A DNA stretch of 35,921 nucleotides, taken from an uncultured Prevotellaceae bacterium (lineage in GTDB: Bacteria; Bacteroidota; Bacteroidia; Bacteroidales; Bacteroidaceae). The notes under the pieces are model-generated. The model searched no databases. It had not been told where the DNA came from and worked only from the letters and a program-made list of their open reading frames with translations. Location of the stretch: positions 1 to 35,921 of the forward strand of contig CALFJA010000018.1 in the NCBI GenBank assembly GCA_937877605.1, read 5' to 3'. The position numbers and the translations under genes were made by a program. Below are positions 23,213-31,245 of the stretch, in pieces (within the stretch, counting starts at the first letter, position 1; every line of letters starts with the position of its first letter).

Positions 23213-25120
23213 TCAGGCTTTGAGATGTTTCGCCTGAATTTGGTTGATGATGATTTGGTTGTTTTCCCTGATGGTATGCAAGTCTTTTTCCAGTCGGAGC
23301 CTGAACATCCACATTCTGATGTAGAGAATAATCCCGACAGGAATGACGATGGCTGCGGCCATGTTGAGCCATTTGCGTTCAAATGGCCTGGTGTGTGCCT
23401 TCTCCGAGACAACGGGGTAGGCACTCAGTTGTCCGAGAATGATTCGGTCACGGCTGTTGGCCAGGTCGTCGACAACGCCTTCCAGTTGTTCGCTGATTTG
23501 TTGTATTTCATTGTCTTCCCTATATTCAAAGAACACTTTCTTTGGATTGGGTGCTTTCTTCAGGTTGTGATGGGCATCGTAGGCCGTGATTTTCTCAGAG
23601 ATTTCAGTCAGCAACTCTACATCTTGCAGGTAGTGTGGGTCTTCAATGATGACTTCTTTTCCGTAGGTTCCTCGCGTCAGCCGGAGTCCCAGCAATCGGC
23701 GTATGAAATTCATGTAGAGGTCTTTGTTGAACACCACGGAGTCGTTGTTGGCCTTGTAGGTCACCCATGTGGCCAATGGGGCAAGCACGGCGGTGGAGAG
23801 GCTCTTGCCGAACCAGATGGCCCAGCTGCCTTGCCGCGCCATGCGGTAGCCGACATTGTCAAGGATGTAGTAGGAGATGTAGACAACTACGCTGATCAGC
23901 ACGGGGAATCCCAGGCCGCCTTTCCTGATGATGGCTCCCAACGGTGCACCGATGAAGAAGAAGAGAATGCACGACAGTGCCAGGAGGAATTTGTTGATGA
24001 TTTCAATCTTGTGCTGCCGTATATAGAAATCACCGGTGGCTGTGATGATGGACTTGAACTCCAGGTCGGCTACCTCACGCTTGATACTCTGGAGGGCGGC
24101 ATTGATGGTATTACGCCTTTCATCTTCGGTGAGTTTCTGCTTGATGGAGTCGTAGTCGAATCCTCCTTTTTCCTTGAGTCGGCTGACTTCCTGCAGGTTC
24201 TTTTTGTCCAATGTACCTATCTTGAAGAAAAGGGTTTTCAAATCCTTGTCATATTCCGTCCCGATGCTGTCGTAGACCTGGCTGAGAGAGTCCATGTCGT
24301 TCTTGATTTTCTCCAGGCTTTTTCCCCGGGCATTGTTGGCAAGCAGGGAACCGTCGGTCATGTTGAATCCTCCGTCAAATTCAAAGATGATTTTCTTCGC
24401 TGCGAAGGTTTCCCTTCTGAACGGTACCGATGCGTTGCCGGCAATTTCCTGAGAGCGCATGTTCTCAAACCATTCTCCGCTCCAGAGCGACAGCACCAGA
24501 TGTTGTTTGTCCTCTGTCGACTGTAGCATTCCTGAATCGGCCAGTATGATGGCTTGGTCTTCATATCCACCCGTCATGCGGTAGATCATGATTCCGTAGA
24601 GTTTGCCCGTGTCCATGTTTTTCTTTTGGACATAGAGGTTGCAGTTGGGTATGCCGTCGTAGAAGACACCTTCCGGGATTTCCAGTTCGGGACTTTTCTG
24701 CTTCATCGACATGATGAGTTGTGCTATCTTCTGGTTGGCTTTGGGGCCGATGTTATTCTGGAAGAGGAAGGACACACAGGTGATGAGTACAGTGAATGCG
24801 ATGAGCCCCCTGAAAGCCTGCATCAGCGAGATGCCTGCAGCCTTTATGGCGGTCAACTCGCTGCTTTCGCCGAGGTTGCCGAAGGTGATGAGTGAGGAGA
24901 GCAGTATGGCCAGGGGAAGGGCTTGTGGAACGAGCATGAGTCCCATGTACCAGAAGAACTGTGCCAGCACATCCATGGTGAGTCCCTTTCCGATAAGGTC
25001 GTCGATGTGCTGCCACAGGAATTGCATCATCAGCACGAACTGGCAGATGAAGAATGTGGCAATGAAAAGCAGGCAGAACTGCTTGAGAATGAATATGTGT
25101 AGTTTCTTAATTCTGAACAT
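23213..25120 (-). CDS. LptF/LptG-family (YjgP/YjgQ) permease
   Basis: The 635-residue product has transmembrane helices near residues 13-35, 55-75 and 100-120 and again at about 365-460. A large soluble periplasmic region lies between, and a long cytoplasmic tail of about 160 residues carries one more hydrophobic stretch near 590-610. The pattern and the early sequence (VPQALPLAILLSSLITFGNLGESSELTAIKAAGISL) match the LptF/LptG permeases that extract lipopolysaccharide from the inner membrane with LptB and LptC. The extended tail is usual in Bacteroidetes. It starts 2 bp after the START-like gene. Which of LptF or LptG it corresponds to is not settled by sequence alone. Confidence 0.88.
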   Translation of the reverse strand: MFRIKKLHIFILKQFCLLFIATFFICQFVLMMQFLWQHIDDLIGKGLTMDVLAQFFWYMGLMLVPQALPLAILLSSLITFGNLGESSELTAIKAAGISLMQAFRGLIAFTVLITCVSFLFQNNIGPKANQKIAQLIMSMKQKSPELEIPEGVFYDGIPNCNLYVQKKNMDTGKLYGIMIYRMTGGYEDQAIILADSGMLQSTEDKQHLVLSLWSGEWFENMRSQEIAGNASVPFRRETFAAKKIIFEFDGGFNMTDGSLLANNARGKSLEKIKNDMDSLSQVYDSIGTEYDKDLKTLFFKIGTLDKKNLQEVSRLKEKGGFDYDSIKQKLTEDERRNTINAALQSIKREVADLEFKSIITATGDFYIRQHKIEIINKFLLALSCILFFFIGAPLGAIIRKGGLGFPVLISVVVYISYYILDNVGYRMARQGSWAIWFGKSLSTAVLAPLATWVTYKANNDSVVFNKDLYMNFIRRLLGLRLTRGTYGKEVIIEDPHYLQDVELLTEISEKITAYDAHHNLKKAPNPKKVFFEYREDNEIQQISEQLEGVVDDLANSRDRIILGQLSAYPVVSEKAHTRPFERKWLNMAAAIVIPVGIILYIRMWMFRLRLEKDLHTIRENNQIIINQIQAKHLKA

Positions 25121-25122
25121 GT

Positions 25123-25521
25123 TTAGATGCCCGTGTTGCGGTGCAGGCGTTCAAGGTTGTCTTCCCAGAGGTCTTGCAGTGACTCGATGTCGTCTTCATA
25201 GGCAAAGTCGGTGATGAGGAGGATGTAGTCGTTGGTCAGCTCGTTCTTCTCAATGCGAAGCTCGACATAGGCGTTCGGGTCCTCTTCGTCTTCCCAGCGG
25301 AAGCGGATGTAGTTGTTCTTGCTTTGCTTGACAATTCTTGCCTTGCGGATTTCGTGGTGTCGCCACAGGTCGCCCCATGTGAAGGTAAGCTCGCCTCCGG
25401 CACCTTCCACCTTGTCGGCAAGCCAGCGGGTCATTCCTTCGGGACTGCTGATGAAGTTCCAGATGATGCCTTGCGATGATGAGTGCAACACGCGCTCTAT
25501 GTTCAGTTTCTGTTTTTCCAT
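25123..25521 (-). CDS. START-like (AHSA1-type) domain protein
   Basis: The start chosen is the ATG at 25521 (MEKQKLNIERVL, 132 residues). The longer open frame upstream would add an unlikely basic and hydrophobic extension and would run over the promoter core at 25551. The product is a single small domain: an early strand, then SSSQGIIWNFISSPEGMTRWLADKV, strands GGELTFTWGD and NNYIRFRWEDEE, and a final helix ending LERLHRNTGI. This is the helix-grip fold of START/AHSA1 proteins, which bind hydrophobic ligands or partner proteins. The ligand is unknown. It is first in a likely operon with the LptF/LptG permease and ribBA. Confidence 0.82.
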   Translation of the reverse strand: MEKQKLNIERVLHSSSQGIIWNFISSPEGMTRWLADKVEGAGGELTFTWGDLWRHHEIRKARIVKQSKNNYIRFRWEDEEDPNAYVELRIEKNELTNDYILLITDFAYEDDIESLQDLWEDNLERLHRNTGI

Positions 25522-25550
25522 AACAAAGGAATTTGTCTTTATTTGTGCCA

Positions 25551-25558
25551 CAAATGTA
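25551..25558 (-). promoter_or_regulatory. Promoter core of the START-lptF/G-ribBA operon
   Basis: CAAATGTA reads TACATTTG on the minus strand, 30 bp before the ATG at 25521. This supports the short start of the START-like gene. Confidence 0.6.
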
Positions 25559-25745
25559 ATAATAATCATGGGTAGAAAAAAGAAAAATCGGGTCTTTTTC
25601 GTCTGTCGTCGAAAAAAGACGGGAAGATTACGGACACAATCTGTATTTTGAAATTTCAAATGATGTGTTTTTTCAATAGAATATGAGGAGTTTCAATAAA
25701 AAAGTGTAATTTCACGCACTCTTTAGCCTTAAAATAAATTCTATT

Positions 25746-26797
25746 TTGGAAAAGCAAACCAGTATTCGTTTTGATGCGCACAAGTATGCGCTCATAGATT
25801 TGCATCTTCATCTCGACGGCTCGCTGTCGGTCGATGATATGCTTTGTCTGGGCCGTATGGAGGGTGTCGCCCTCCCGCGGACACAGACGAACTGAACGGC
25901 CAACTGTCATGCCCCAAGACTTGTAAGGATCTGGAGCAGTATCTGAAGTGCTTCAACCTTCCCATATCGGTTCTTCAAAGTCCTGAAACAATTTCTTATG
26001 CCGTGGAGCGTCTGGTATGTCGGCTTGACCGACAAGGACTAGTCTATGCCGAGATACGCTTTGCTCCACAACAGCATCTGCAAAAGGGCTTGACGTAGGA
26101 AGAGGTCGTCCGGGCTGCCATCGCAGGCCTTCGCAAGGGCATGGGAAAAAGTGCAAATGGCATTAAGGCCAATATTATCTTAAGTTGTATGCGCAGCGCG
26201 GGAAATGATGAAATGAATGCCGAAACCATGCGCCTGGCAGGGAAATATCAGGGGCAGGGTGTCTGTGGCACCGATTTGGCTGGTTCAGAGAGCCATTTCC
26301 CCATGTCCGGATACCGGACATTGTTTGGCACAGCCCGAACGCTCGGTATACCGTTCACCATTCATGCCGGCGAAGCAGCCGGTGTGGAGAGCATGCAGCA
26401 GGCCGTCGAGTTTGGTGCACGCCGTATCGGGCATGGCATACGCGCTTATAATGATGCCGCCACGCGTGCCCTGCTCATCGAAAGGGGTGTGTGCCTGGAA
26501 TTCTGCCCGACAAGCAATCTTCAGACGCAGGCTGTCAGTGGGGTGACTGCCATGCACCAGTATCCCATACGGCCATTCCTTGACGACAGTGTGAGCGTTT
26601 GCATCAACACCGACAACATGACTGTGTCGGGTACAACGCTAAGCCAGGAAATTCAGCAGCTCCACGATGCAGGTGTCATCACTGCCGACGATGCCAGAAA
26701 AATGGTATACAATGCTGTTGAACACGCTTTCATTGGCGATACGGAAAAGATAGAACTGCGGAAAAAAGTGGATCTTCGCCTGGCCGAAGGGCGGTAA
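25746..26797 (+). pseudogene. add: Adenosine deaminase gene, inactivated
   Basis: Three pieces in series make one adenosine deaminase of about 350 residues. The first (IDLHLHLDGSLS) carries the two metal-binding His. It shifts frame between about 25866 and 25890 and would stop at 25893-25895. The rest continues in the next frame (DELNGQLSCPKTCKDLEQYL). It is interrupted by TAG at 26096-26098, where related proteins have Gln (LTQEEVV), so a CAG to TAG change is likely. It then runs open to 26797 with the HAGE and NTDN motifs. The only start codons in frame are TTG (25746) or ATT, no ATG. The enzyme would deaminate adenosine to inosine in purine salvage. Three independent lesions argue for a real pseudogene. 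Confidence 0.88.
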
Positions 26798-26853
26798 TCC
26801 CGACTCAGGACAGGCCTGTCTGGGCGATTTTTGCTAAAAATCATGCCATTTTT

Positions 26854-26884
26854 TTTGTCAGTTTGGAAAAAACTTCTAATTTTG
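26854..26884 (+). promoter_or_regulatory. Promoter of tRNA-Met
   Basis: TTTG (26854-26857), a 19-bp spacer and TAATTTTG (26877-26884) match the Bacteroidetes consensus exactly in sequence and spacing. The tRNA begins at 26907. Confidence 0.75.
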
Positions 26885-26906
26885 CATTCGCTTTTCAGCA
26901 AGCGAT

Positions 26907-26980
26907 GGCGAGGTAGCTCAGCTGGTTAGAGCGTCGGATTCATAATCCGGAGGTCGTGGGATCGTGCCCCACCCTCGCTA
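26907..26980 (+). tRNA. tRNA-Met (CAT anticodon)
   Basis: This is a 74-nt cloverleaf. The acceptor GGCGAGG pairs with CCTCGCT (G1-T72 wobble). The D-arm GCTC/GAGC has loop AGCTGGTTA. The anticodon stem TCGGA/TCCGG has loop TTCATAA (anticodon 26941-26943). The variable loop is AGGTC and the T-stem is GTGGG/CCCAC. The discriminator is A, and CCA is not encoded. The T-loop reads ATCGTGC instead of the usual TTCRANN, so positions 54 and 58 are A and T rather than T and A. The type (elongator Met or an Ile tRNA read after lysidine modification) cannot be fixed by eye, but the body looks like elongator Met. A promoter and a terminator flank it. Confidence 0.88.
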
Positions 26981-27022
26981 CGGAAAACTCCTTTGCAGGT
27001 TCACTGCGAAGGAGTTTTTCCG
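26981..27022 (+). terminator. Terminator after tRNA-Met
   Basis: CGGAAAACTCCTT (26981-26993) pairs with AAGGAGTTTTTCCG (27009-27022, one bulged T), with a GCA/TGC pairing in the loop. It directly follows the tRNA. Confidence 0.75.
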
Positions 27023-27140
27023 TACTTCTGAGCCACAGAAATGCATAAGGCTACCGGTTCTTTTTTGAGATAAATCAAAAAAAGTAACATCCGCGGGAAA
27101 TGTTATGGGAAAGAACCGCTAGAATTGGGATTTTTTTGTT

Positions 27141-27148
27141 TATATTTG
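27141..27148 (+). promoter_or_regulatory. Promoter core of the nucleoside kinase gene
   Basis: TATATTTG matches TAnnTTTG, 40 bp before the ATG at 27189. No well-spaced -33 box is seen. Confidence 0.5.
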
Positions 27149-27188
27149 CAAGCAAATTCATCTCATATCCACTTCAACTTTTATTGTT

Positions 27189-28868
27189 ATGCTCCAGATT
27201 CGCTGTAAGAACAACAACACGACGAAGAGTTTTCCCGAAGGTTCTTCGCTACTTGAAGTCTACAAAGAGTTTGCCGATGAGTTGCAGATGCCTTTCCCCG
27301 TCATCTCCGCCAAGGTGAACAACACCTCTCAGGGCTTGAAATTCCGTTTGTACCAGAACCGCGATGTAGAGTTCATGGATGCCCGTCAGGGCTCCGGGCA
27401 CAGGGTCTATGTCCGTTCGCTCTGCTTCGTTCTCTACAAGGCCACCCAGGATGTGTTCCCCGGTTCGAAGCTCTTCATTGAGCATACCATTTCGCGCGGC
27501 TATTATTGCAATTTCAAGAAAAAGAACAGCGAGTCGCTGCGGGAAGACGATGTTGAGCGCATCAGCCAGCGCATGCAGGAAATCGTCGACCAGGATCTCT
27601 CCTTCCATCGTGAGGAGGCCACCACCGAAGAGGCCCTCCGCGTCTTTTCCGAGCGCGGACTGATGGACAAGGTGAAACTGTTGGAAACCAGTGGGCAGAT
27701 CTACAGCGACTATTATACGCTTGGCGACACCCCCGACTACTACTATGGTCCGCTCGTGCCGTCGGCCGGCTATCTAAAGGTGTGGGCCCTGGAACCATAC
27801 CACAGCGGTATGCTCCTGCGCGTTCCGGACTGGAACAACCCCAATGTAGTGGCCGAGAAGGCCGACATGCCCAAGACCTACAGCATGTTTGCCGAGAAAA
27901 CCCGCTGGGACATCATCATGCGGCTGTCAAACGCCGGCGATGTGAACAAGGCCATCCTGAAGGGACACGCTTCCGAACTCATCCAGGTGAGCGAGGCCTT
28001 GCAGGAGAAGAAAATCGTCCAGATAGCCGAGGAAATCGAGCGCCGCTACCACCAGAAGGACAATCCCGTCCGCCTGGTGCTCATCACGGGACCCTCGTCT
28101 TCGGGAAAAACCACATTCTGCAAGCGCCTCTGCGTCCAGTTGCTGGCCTGCGGACTGCGCCCGTATTCCTTCTCCACCGACGACTATTTCGTCAACCGGT
28201 TGGACACCCCGAAACTCCCTGACGGCTCGTACGACTTCGACAACATCGAGGCTGTCGACTACAAGTTGCTGGAAGATCACCTGCTCCACCTCATGAGCGG
28301 CGAGCGCGTGGAAGTGCCGGAGTACAACTTCGTAACGGGCAAGCGTGAGTGGAACGGCAAGAAAATCAAACTCGGCACCGACAGCGTGCTCATCATCGAG
28401 GGCATACATGCCCTGAACCCCATTCTCACGAAGAAGATTGCCGACTCGCTGAAGTTCAAGGTATATATCTCTGCCCTTACCAGCATCTCGCTGGACGACC
28501 ATAACTGGATTCCCGTGCGCGACAACCGGCTTCTCCGCCGCATCATCCGCGACTACAACAAGGGCGCCTTCACGGCCCGGGAGACCATCAGCAACTGGGG
28601 AAATGTCTGCAAGGCAGAGGACCAGTGGATATTCCCGTATCAGGAAACCGCCGATGTCATGTTCAACTCGGCGCTCAACATTGAGTTTGCCGTGCTCCGC
28701 ACGCATGCCGAGGTAATCCTGGCTTCCGTGCCGAAGAACTGCCCCGAGTATTCAGAAGCACACCGCTTGCTCAAGTTCCTCCACTTCTTCCTGCCCATCA
28801 GCGACAAGGAAATACCGCCAACTTCCATCATGCGGGAGTTCCTCGGAGGTTCAAGTTTCAGCTATTAA
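27189..28868 (+). CDS. Nucleoside (uridine-type) kinase with TGS and tRNA-synthetase-like N-terminal domains
   Basis: The 559-residue product has three parts. Residues 1 to about 65 form a TGS-like domain (FPEGSSLLEVYKEF). Residues about 66-240 resemble the second additional (editing-type) domain of threonyl-tRNA synthetase, with HTISRGYYCNF where the active-site HxxxH would lie. Residues about 290-559 form a P-loop kinase of the phosphoribulokinase/uridine kinase family, with Walker A GPSSSGKTT at 301-309, the substrate loop STDDYF, and IIEGIHALN. It should phosphorylate uridine or a related nucleoside. The fusion is common in Bacteroidetes and clostridia and is annotated as nucleoside kinase. 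The role of the tRNA-synthetase-like part is unknown. The gene is monocistronic with its own terminator. Confidence 0.88.
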   Translation: MLQIRCKNNNTTKSFPEGSSLLEVYKEFADELQMPFPVISAKVNNTSQGLKFRLYQNRDVEFMDARQGSGHRVYVRSLCFVLYKATQDVFPGSKLFIEHTISRGYYCNFKKKNSESLREDDVERISQRMQEIVDQDLSFHREEATTEEALRVFSERGLMDKVKLLETSGQIYSDYYTLGDTPDYYYGPLVPSAGYLKVWALEPYHSGMLLRVPDWNNPNVVAEKADMPKTYSMFAEKTRWDIIMRLSNAGDVNKAILKGHASELIQVSEALQEKKIVQIAEEIERRYHQKDNPVRLVLITGPSSSGKTTFCKRLCVQLLACGLRPYSFSTDDYFVNRLDTPKLPDGSYDFDNIEAVDYKLLEDHLLHLMSGERVEVPEYNFVTGKREWNGKKIKLGTDSVLIIEGIHALNPILTKKIADSLKFKVYISALTSISLDDHNWIPVRDNRLLRRIIRDYNKGAFTARETISNWGNVCKAEDQWIFPYQETADVMFNSALNIEFAVLRTHAEVILASVPKNCPEYSEAHRLLKFLHFFLPISDKEIPPTSIMREFLGGSSFSY

Positions 28869-28893
28869 CAGCGCACACGCATACATCACAAAG

Positions 28894-28922
28894 GGAAGAC
28901 CCGACCGGTCTTCCTTTTTTTT
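28894..28922 (+). terminator. Terminator of the nucleoside kinase gene
   Basis: GGAAGACC (28894-28901) pairs with GGTCTTCC (28907-28914), followed by eight T. It lies 25 bp after the stop at 28868. Confidence 0.9.
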
Positions 28923-28978
28923 GTGCCCGCATGGGTGCCGATGGAATGCCGCAAGGTCGTTTTTCCTTGCTGCAATGC

Positions 28979-29008
28979 TTGCCGGATAGGGAGAAATACC
29001 TATCTTTG
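28979..29008 (+). promoter_or_regulatory. Promoter of the LRR protein gene
   Basis: TTG (28979-28981), a 19-bp spacer and TATCTTTG (29001-29008) fit the Bacteroidetes consensus. The ATG is at 29047. Confidence 0.65.
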
Positions 29009-29046
29009 CGACAGATACAAGGCGAAAACTAAAAAAACAATCTATT

Positions 29047-30006
29047 ATGAAACAACTGTTATTATCCCTCCTTTTGTGCTGTGCAGTGTTGCCGCTGGAG
29101 GCCCGTGTGCCCGACTTTCCCGACTATCGCGACGACAACGGCTATCTCTATAAGCACTTCCGCGACGACATCTCTGGCGAGATGCTTCCCGGACACGACG
29201 GCGAAGTGCTCTTCTGGGGCGTCGACGACAGGATGGAAAATGCCGAAGAGAAGTGGGCAAAGGTGACAGTCTTTACTGTTCCTACCGTGATGAAGGCAAA
29301 ACGCCAGGACGGTACCGTTGTGCAGATGAAGGTCACCCGTGTCGGCGGCCATGCCTTTGCGCATTTGCCCAACCTTACGACCATCATCATCCCGGAGGGC
29401 ATCACCTATGTGGATCCCTTTGCCTTGGGCGGCACGGAGGCGAAAGTGGTCAGCATTCCGTCCACATGGACAGAGTATATCTACGATTTCCGCGGCTACA
29501 AATGTCAGTGGGAGCGGATAAATGTGGCAAAGGACCATCCCACGCGTTGCGACATCGACGGCGTGATGTACGACAAGCAGCAAACCCGCCTCATTGCCTA
29601 TCCGCGCTGCTACAAGGGCAAACTGCAACTGCCTGCCACCCTGAAGGTCGTAGGCGAGTGCGTGTTCGAAGATGCGGAGAACTTGGGCAAGGTAGTCCTG
29701 CCCGAAGGCGTGGACACGATAATGAGAAACGCATTCTATCAGAGCGATGTGGAAGAACTCACATTGCCCTCCACGCTGAAGGTGATGGGCAGGAATGCCA
29801 TCAACTATTGTAAGCAGCTGCGCGTCATACGCTGCAAGGCCACGGTGCCTCCGGAGGTGACGGTCAGCGAAGACAACATCCGGCTGGACATGGAACTCTG
29901 GGGAATCAATCGCGATTCGCTCACCGTTTATATTCCCAAGGGCAGCCTCGGGCAATACAGAGAGGCCCTCTGGTGGCGAAAGGTCACCAACTATGTAGAG
30001 GAATAA
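29047..30006 (+). CDS. Secreted leucine-rich-repeat protein (BspA-type, LRR_5)
   Basis: The 319-residue product has a signal peptide (MKQLLLSLLLCCAVLPLEA). From about residue 100 it contains leucine-rich repeats of the BspA/LRR_5 type: VGGHAFAHLPNLTTIIIPEGITYVDPFALGG, then VGECVFEDAENLGKVVLPEGVDTIMRNAFYQSDVEELTLPSTLKVMGRNAI. The last part, VYIPKGSLGQYREALWWRKV, is a usual cap at the end of these repeats. Such proteins are exported, surface-located, and bind host matrix proteins or other bacteria in related species. No C-terminal sorting tail is seen. The gene is monocistronic under its own promoter. Confidence 0.82.
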   Translation: MKQLLLSLLLCCAVLPLEARVPDFPDYRDDNGYLYKHFRDDISGEMLPGHDGEVLFWGVDDRMENAEEKWAKVTVFTVPTVMKAKRQDGTVVQMKVTRVGGHAFAHLPNLTTIIIPEGITYVDPFALGGTEAKVVSIPSTWTEYIYDFRGYKCQWERINVAKDHPTRCDIDGVMYDKQQTRLIAYPRCYKGKLQLPATLKVVGECVFEDAENLGKVVLPEGVDTIMRNAFYQSDVEELTLPSTLKVMGRNAINYCKQLRVIRCKATVPPEVTVSEDNIRLDMELWGINRDSLTVYIPKGSLGQYREALWWRKVTNYVEE

Positions 30007-30324
30007 TCATCCGGAAAAGGGAGAAAAGGCATAGAGAGGAAATTCGCTTTAACTCTTTGTATTTCAGTATATTGACGAGACTGCACATCGTTTGTACGGT
30101 GTGCGGTTTTCATTTGAGCCCCAAACGCGTTACATTTGGGGCTCAAACGCACGACAACCGGGGCTCAAATGCACTGCGTTTGGGTGGCTTTTGGAAAACA
30201 CCTGTCCGGAAGGGTAAATTCGGATGGGCGAAAAATCTTTCACGCTGCGGTTTTAACATTTTGCCGTTTCCTGCATCTTATAAATGTGAACACCCTCAAG
30301 AATAGGACGGAAACACACTGGAGC
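30007..30324. other. Intergenic region ahead of the sigma-factor operon
   Basis: This 318-bp gap holds palindrome element copy 3 (30113-30199). Downstream of it lies about 125 bp of leader sequence, in which I see no exact TAnnTTTG core. ECF-controlled operons often use their own sigma factor, so a non-standard promoter is plausible. No gene is supported. Confidence 0.5.
30113..30199 (+). repeat. Palindrome-array element, copy 3
   Basis: Four units start at 30113, 30135, 30157 and 30179, exactly 22 bp apart: TTTGAGCCCCAAA, TTTGGGGCTCAAA, AACCGGGGCTCAAA less its first A, and TTTGGGTGGCTTT. The last spacer (TGCACTGCG) and unit plus right flank (30170-30199) match copy 1 (4848-4877) with two differences. 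The left flank of copies 1 and 2 is not recognisable here, and the right flank is cut after GGAAAAC. It lies 126 bp upstream of the sigma factor start. Confidence 0.8.
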
Positions 30325-30879
30325 ATGAAAGAGAATTCCACACCACAACCCTCGGCGCAGCCCATGCCGCCCATTGGAGAGACTGAAAGGCTCTTTCGGT
30401 GGATTACGCAGCAGTACGGCAAGCCGCTCTATTGGCACATACGCCGCATTGTGGTGGGGCACGACGATGCCGAAGATGTGCTCCAGGAGGCGTTCATCAG
30501 CATCTTCACCCACCTGCGGCAGTTAAACAATCCCGCCAACATGAAGCCCTGGCTCTACCGCATTGCCACCAACGAGGCACTCCAACACCTGCGCCGGCAG
30601 ACCCGCCTGTTCCAAAGCATCGACTCGCTCAGCCAGCCGCTCACCGAGAAACTCCATGCGGAAACAGCCCTCGACGCCGACGCTGCGGAGGCTCTCTTCC
30701 ACGAAGCACTGCTCCAATTGCCCACCATGCAGCGGATTTCATTCAACCTGCGCTATTACGACGAGATGGACTATGCCGAGATTTCCGCCGTGACGGGGAA
30801 GAGCATAAACACCCTCAAGACTAATTACCACTACGCTACGCAGCGCATCAGGAAATACATTAACGAACATACGCAATGA
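30325..30879 (+). CDS. ECF-type RNA polymerase sigma factor
   Basis: The start chosen is the ATG at 30325 (MKENSTPQ, 184 residues). The frame is open further upstream, but that part lies in the repeat element and is not protein-like. Region 2 covers about residues 20-90, with the -10 recognition helix DAEDVLQEAFISIFTHL followed by NPANMKPWLYRIATNEALQHLRR. Region 4 covers about 125-178, with LQLPTMQRISFNLRYYDEMDYAEISAVTGKSINTLKTNYHYATQRIRKYI. It directs polymerase to a stress or envelope regulon. It overlaps the next gene by 4 bp (ATGA). Confidence 0.9.
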   Translation: MKENSTPQPSAQPMPPIGETERLFRWITQQYGKPLYWHIRRIVVGHDDAEDVLQEAFISIFTHLRQLNNPANMKPWLYRIATNEALQHLRRQTRLFQSIDSLSQPLTEKLHAETALDADAAEALFHEALLQLPTMQRISFNLRYYDEMDYAEISAVTGKSINTLKTNYHYATQRIRKYINEHTQ

Positions 30880-31223
30880 AACACGACGCAAACAAGAAAA
30901 CAGGCATGCCCTATCGGGAGAGCAACGACTATGTGGAAAGCCTCATCGCATCCTGCACCGAAAACGCCATCGCCCATCGGAGGCACTCCCTGCCGGCCAA
31001 GGACAAGGCCGCGGTGAAGCCCCTCTGGCGCATCGCAGCCGCCGTGGCGGCCTCGGCGGCAGTCCTGATTATCGGGGTGTGGATGTATGTTCACCACCAG
31101 GAACCCCTCCGCGCCGACAACGGACAGGGACCGCTCCAGGAATTCCTGGCAGGGATTTCCGACGCAGAGGCACAGCAGATTGCCTACTATGAAATTGAAG
31201 AAATAACCGGTTACGAAGAATAA
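30876..31223 (+). CDS. Small membrane protein, candidate anti-sigma factor
   Basis: The 115-residue product has a soluble basic N-terminal part of about 50 residues, one transmembrane helix at about 52-70 (IAAAVAASAAVLIIGVWMYV) and an acidic periplasmic tail of about 40 residues. Its start overlaps the stop of the sigma factor gene, the usual place of an anti-sigma factor. No zinc-binding HxxxCxxC motif is present and the cytoplasmic part is short, so the role is inferred from position and shape. Confidence 0.65.
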   Translation: MKHDANKKTGMPYRESNDYVESLIASCTENAIAHRRHSLPAKDKAAVKPLWRIAAAVAASAAVLIIGVWMYVHHQEPLRADNGQGPLQEFLAGISDAEAQQIAYYEIEEITGYEE

Positions 31224-31245
31224 TTAAAGCAAAAACACCAGAACA

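Noticed and set aside
23225..24526. Plus-strand open frame of 433 codons opposite the LptF/LptG permease
   Set aside because: It lies wholly inside the permease gene in antisense and shows no family signature.
25522..25659. Upstream extension of the START-like protein (46 extra codons)
   Set aside because: The extension covers the promoter core at 25551-25558 and encodes an unlikely basic and Phe-rich stretch. The ATG at 25521 starts the recognisable domain.
26141..26797. A separate short adenosine-deaminase-like gene starting at 26141
   Set aside because: The frame is continuous with 25900-26095 apart from one TAG codon, and together with the N-terminal piece it forms one normal-length deaminase. 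It is therefore part of a pseudogene.
30136..30324. Upstream extension of the sigma factor frame
   Set aside because: It runs through the palindrome element copy 3 and is not like sigma-factor sequence. The ATG at 30325 is the first sensible start.
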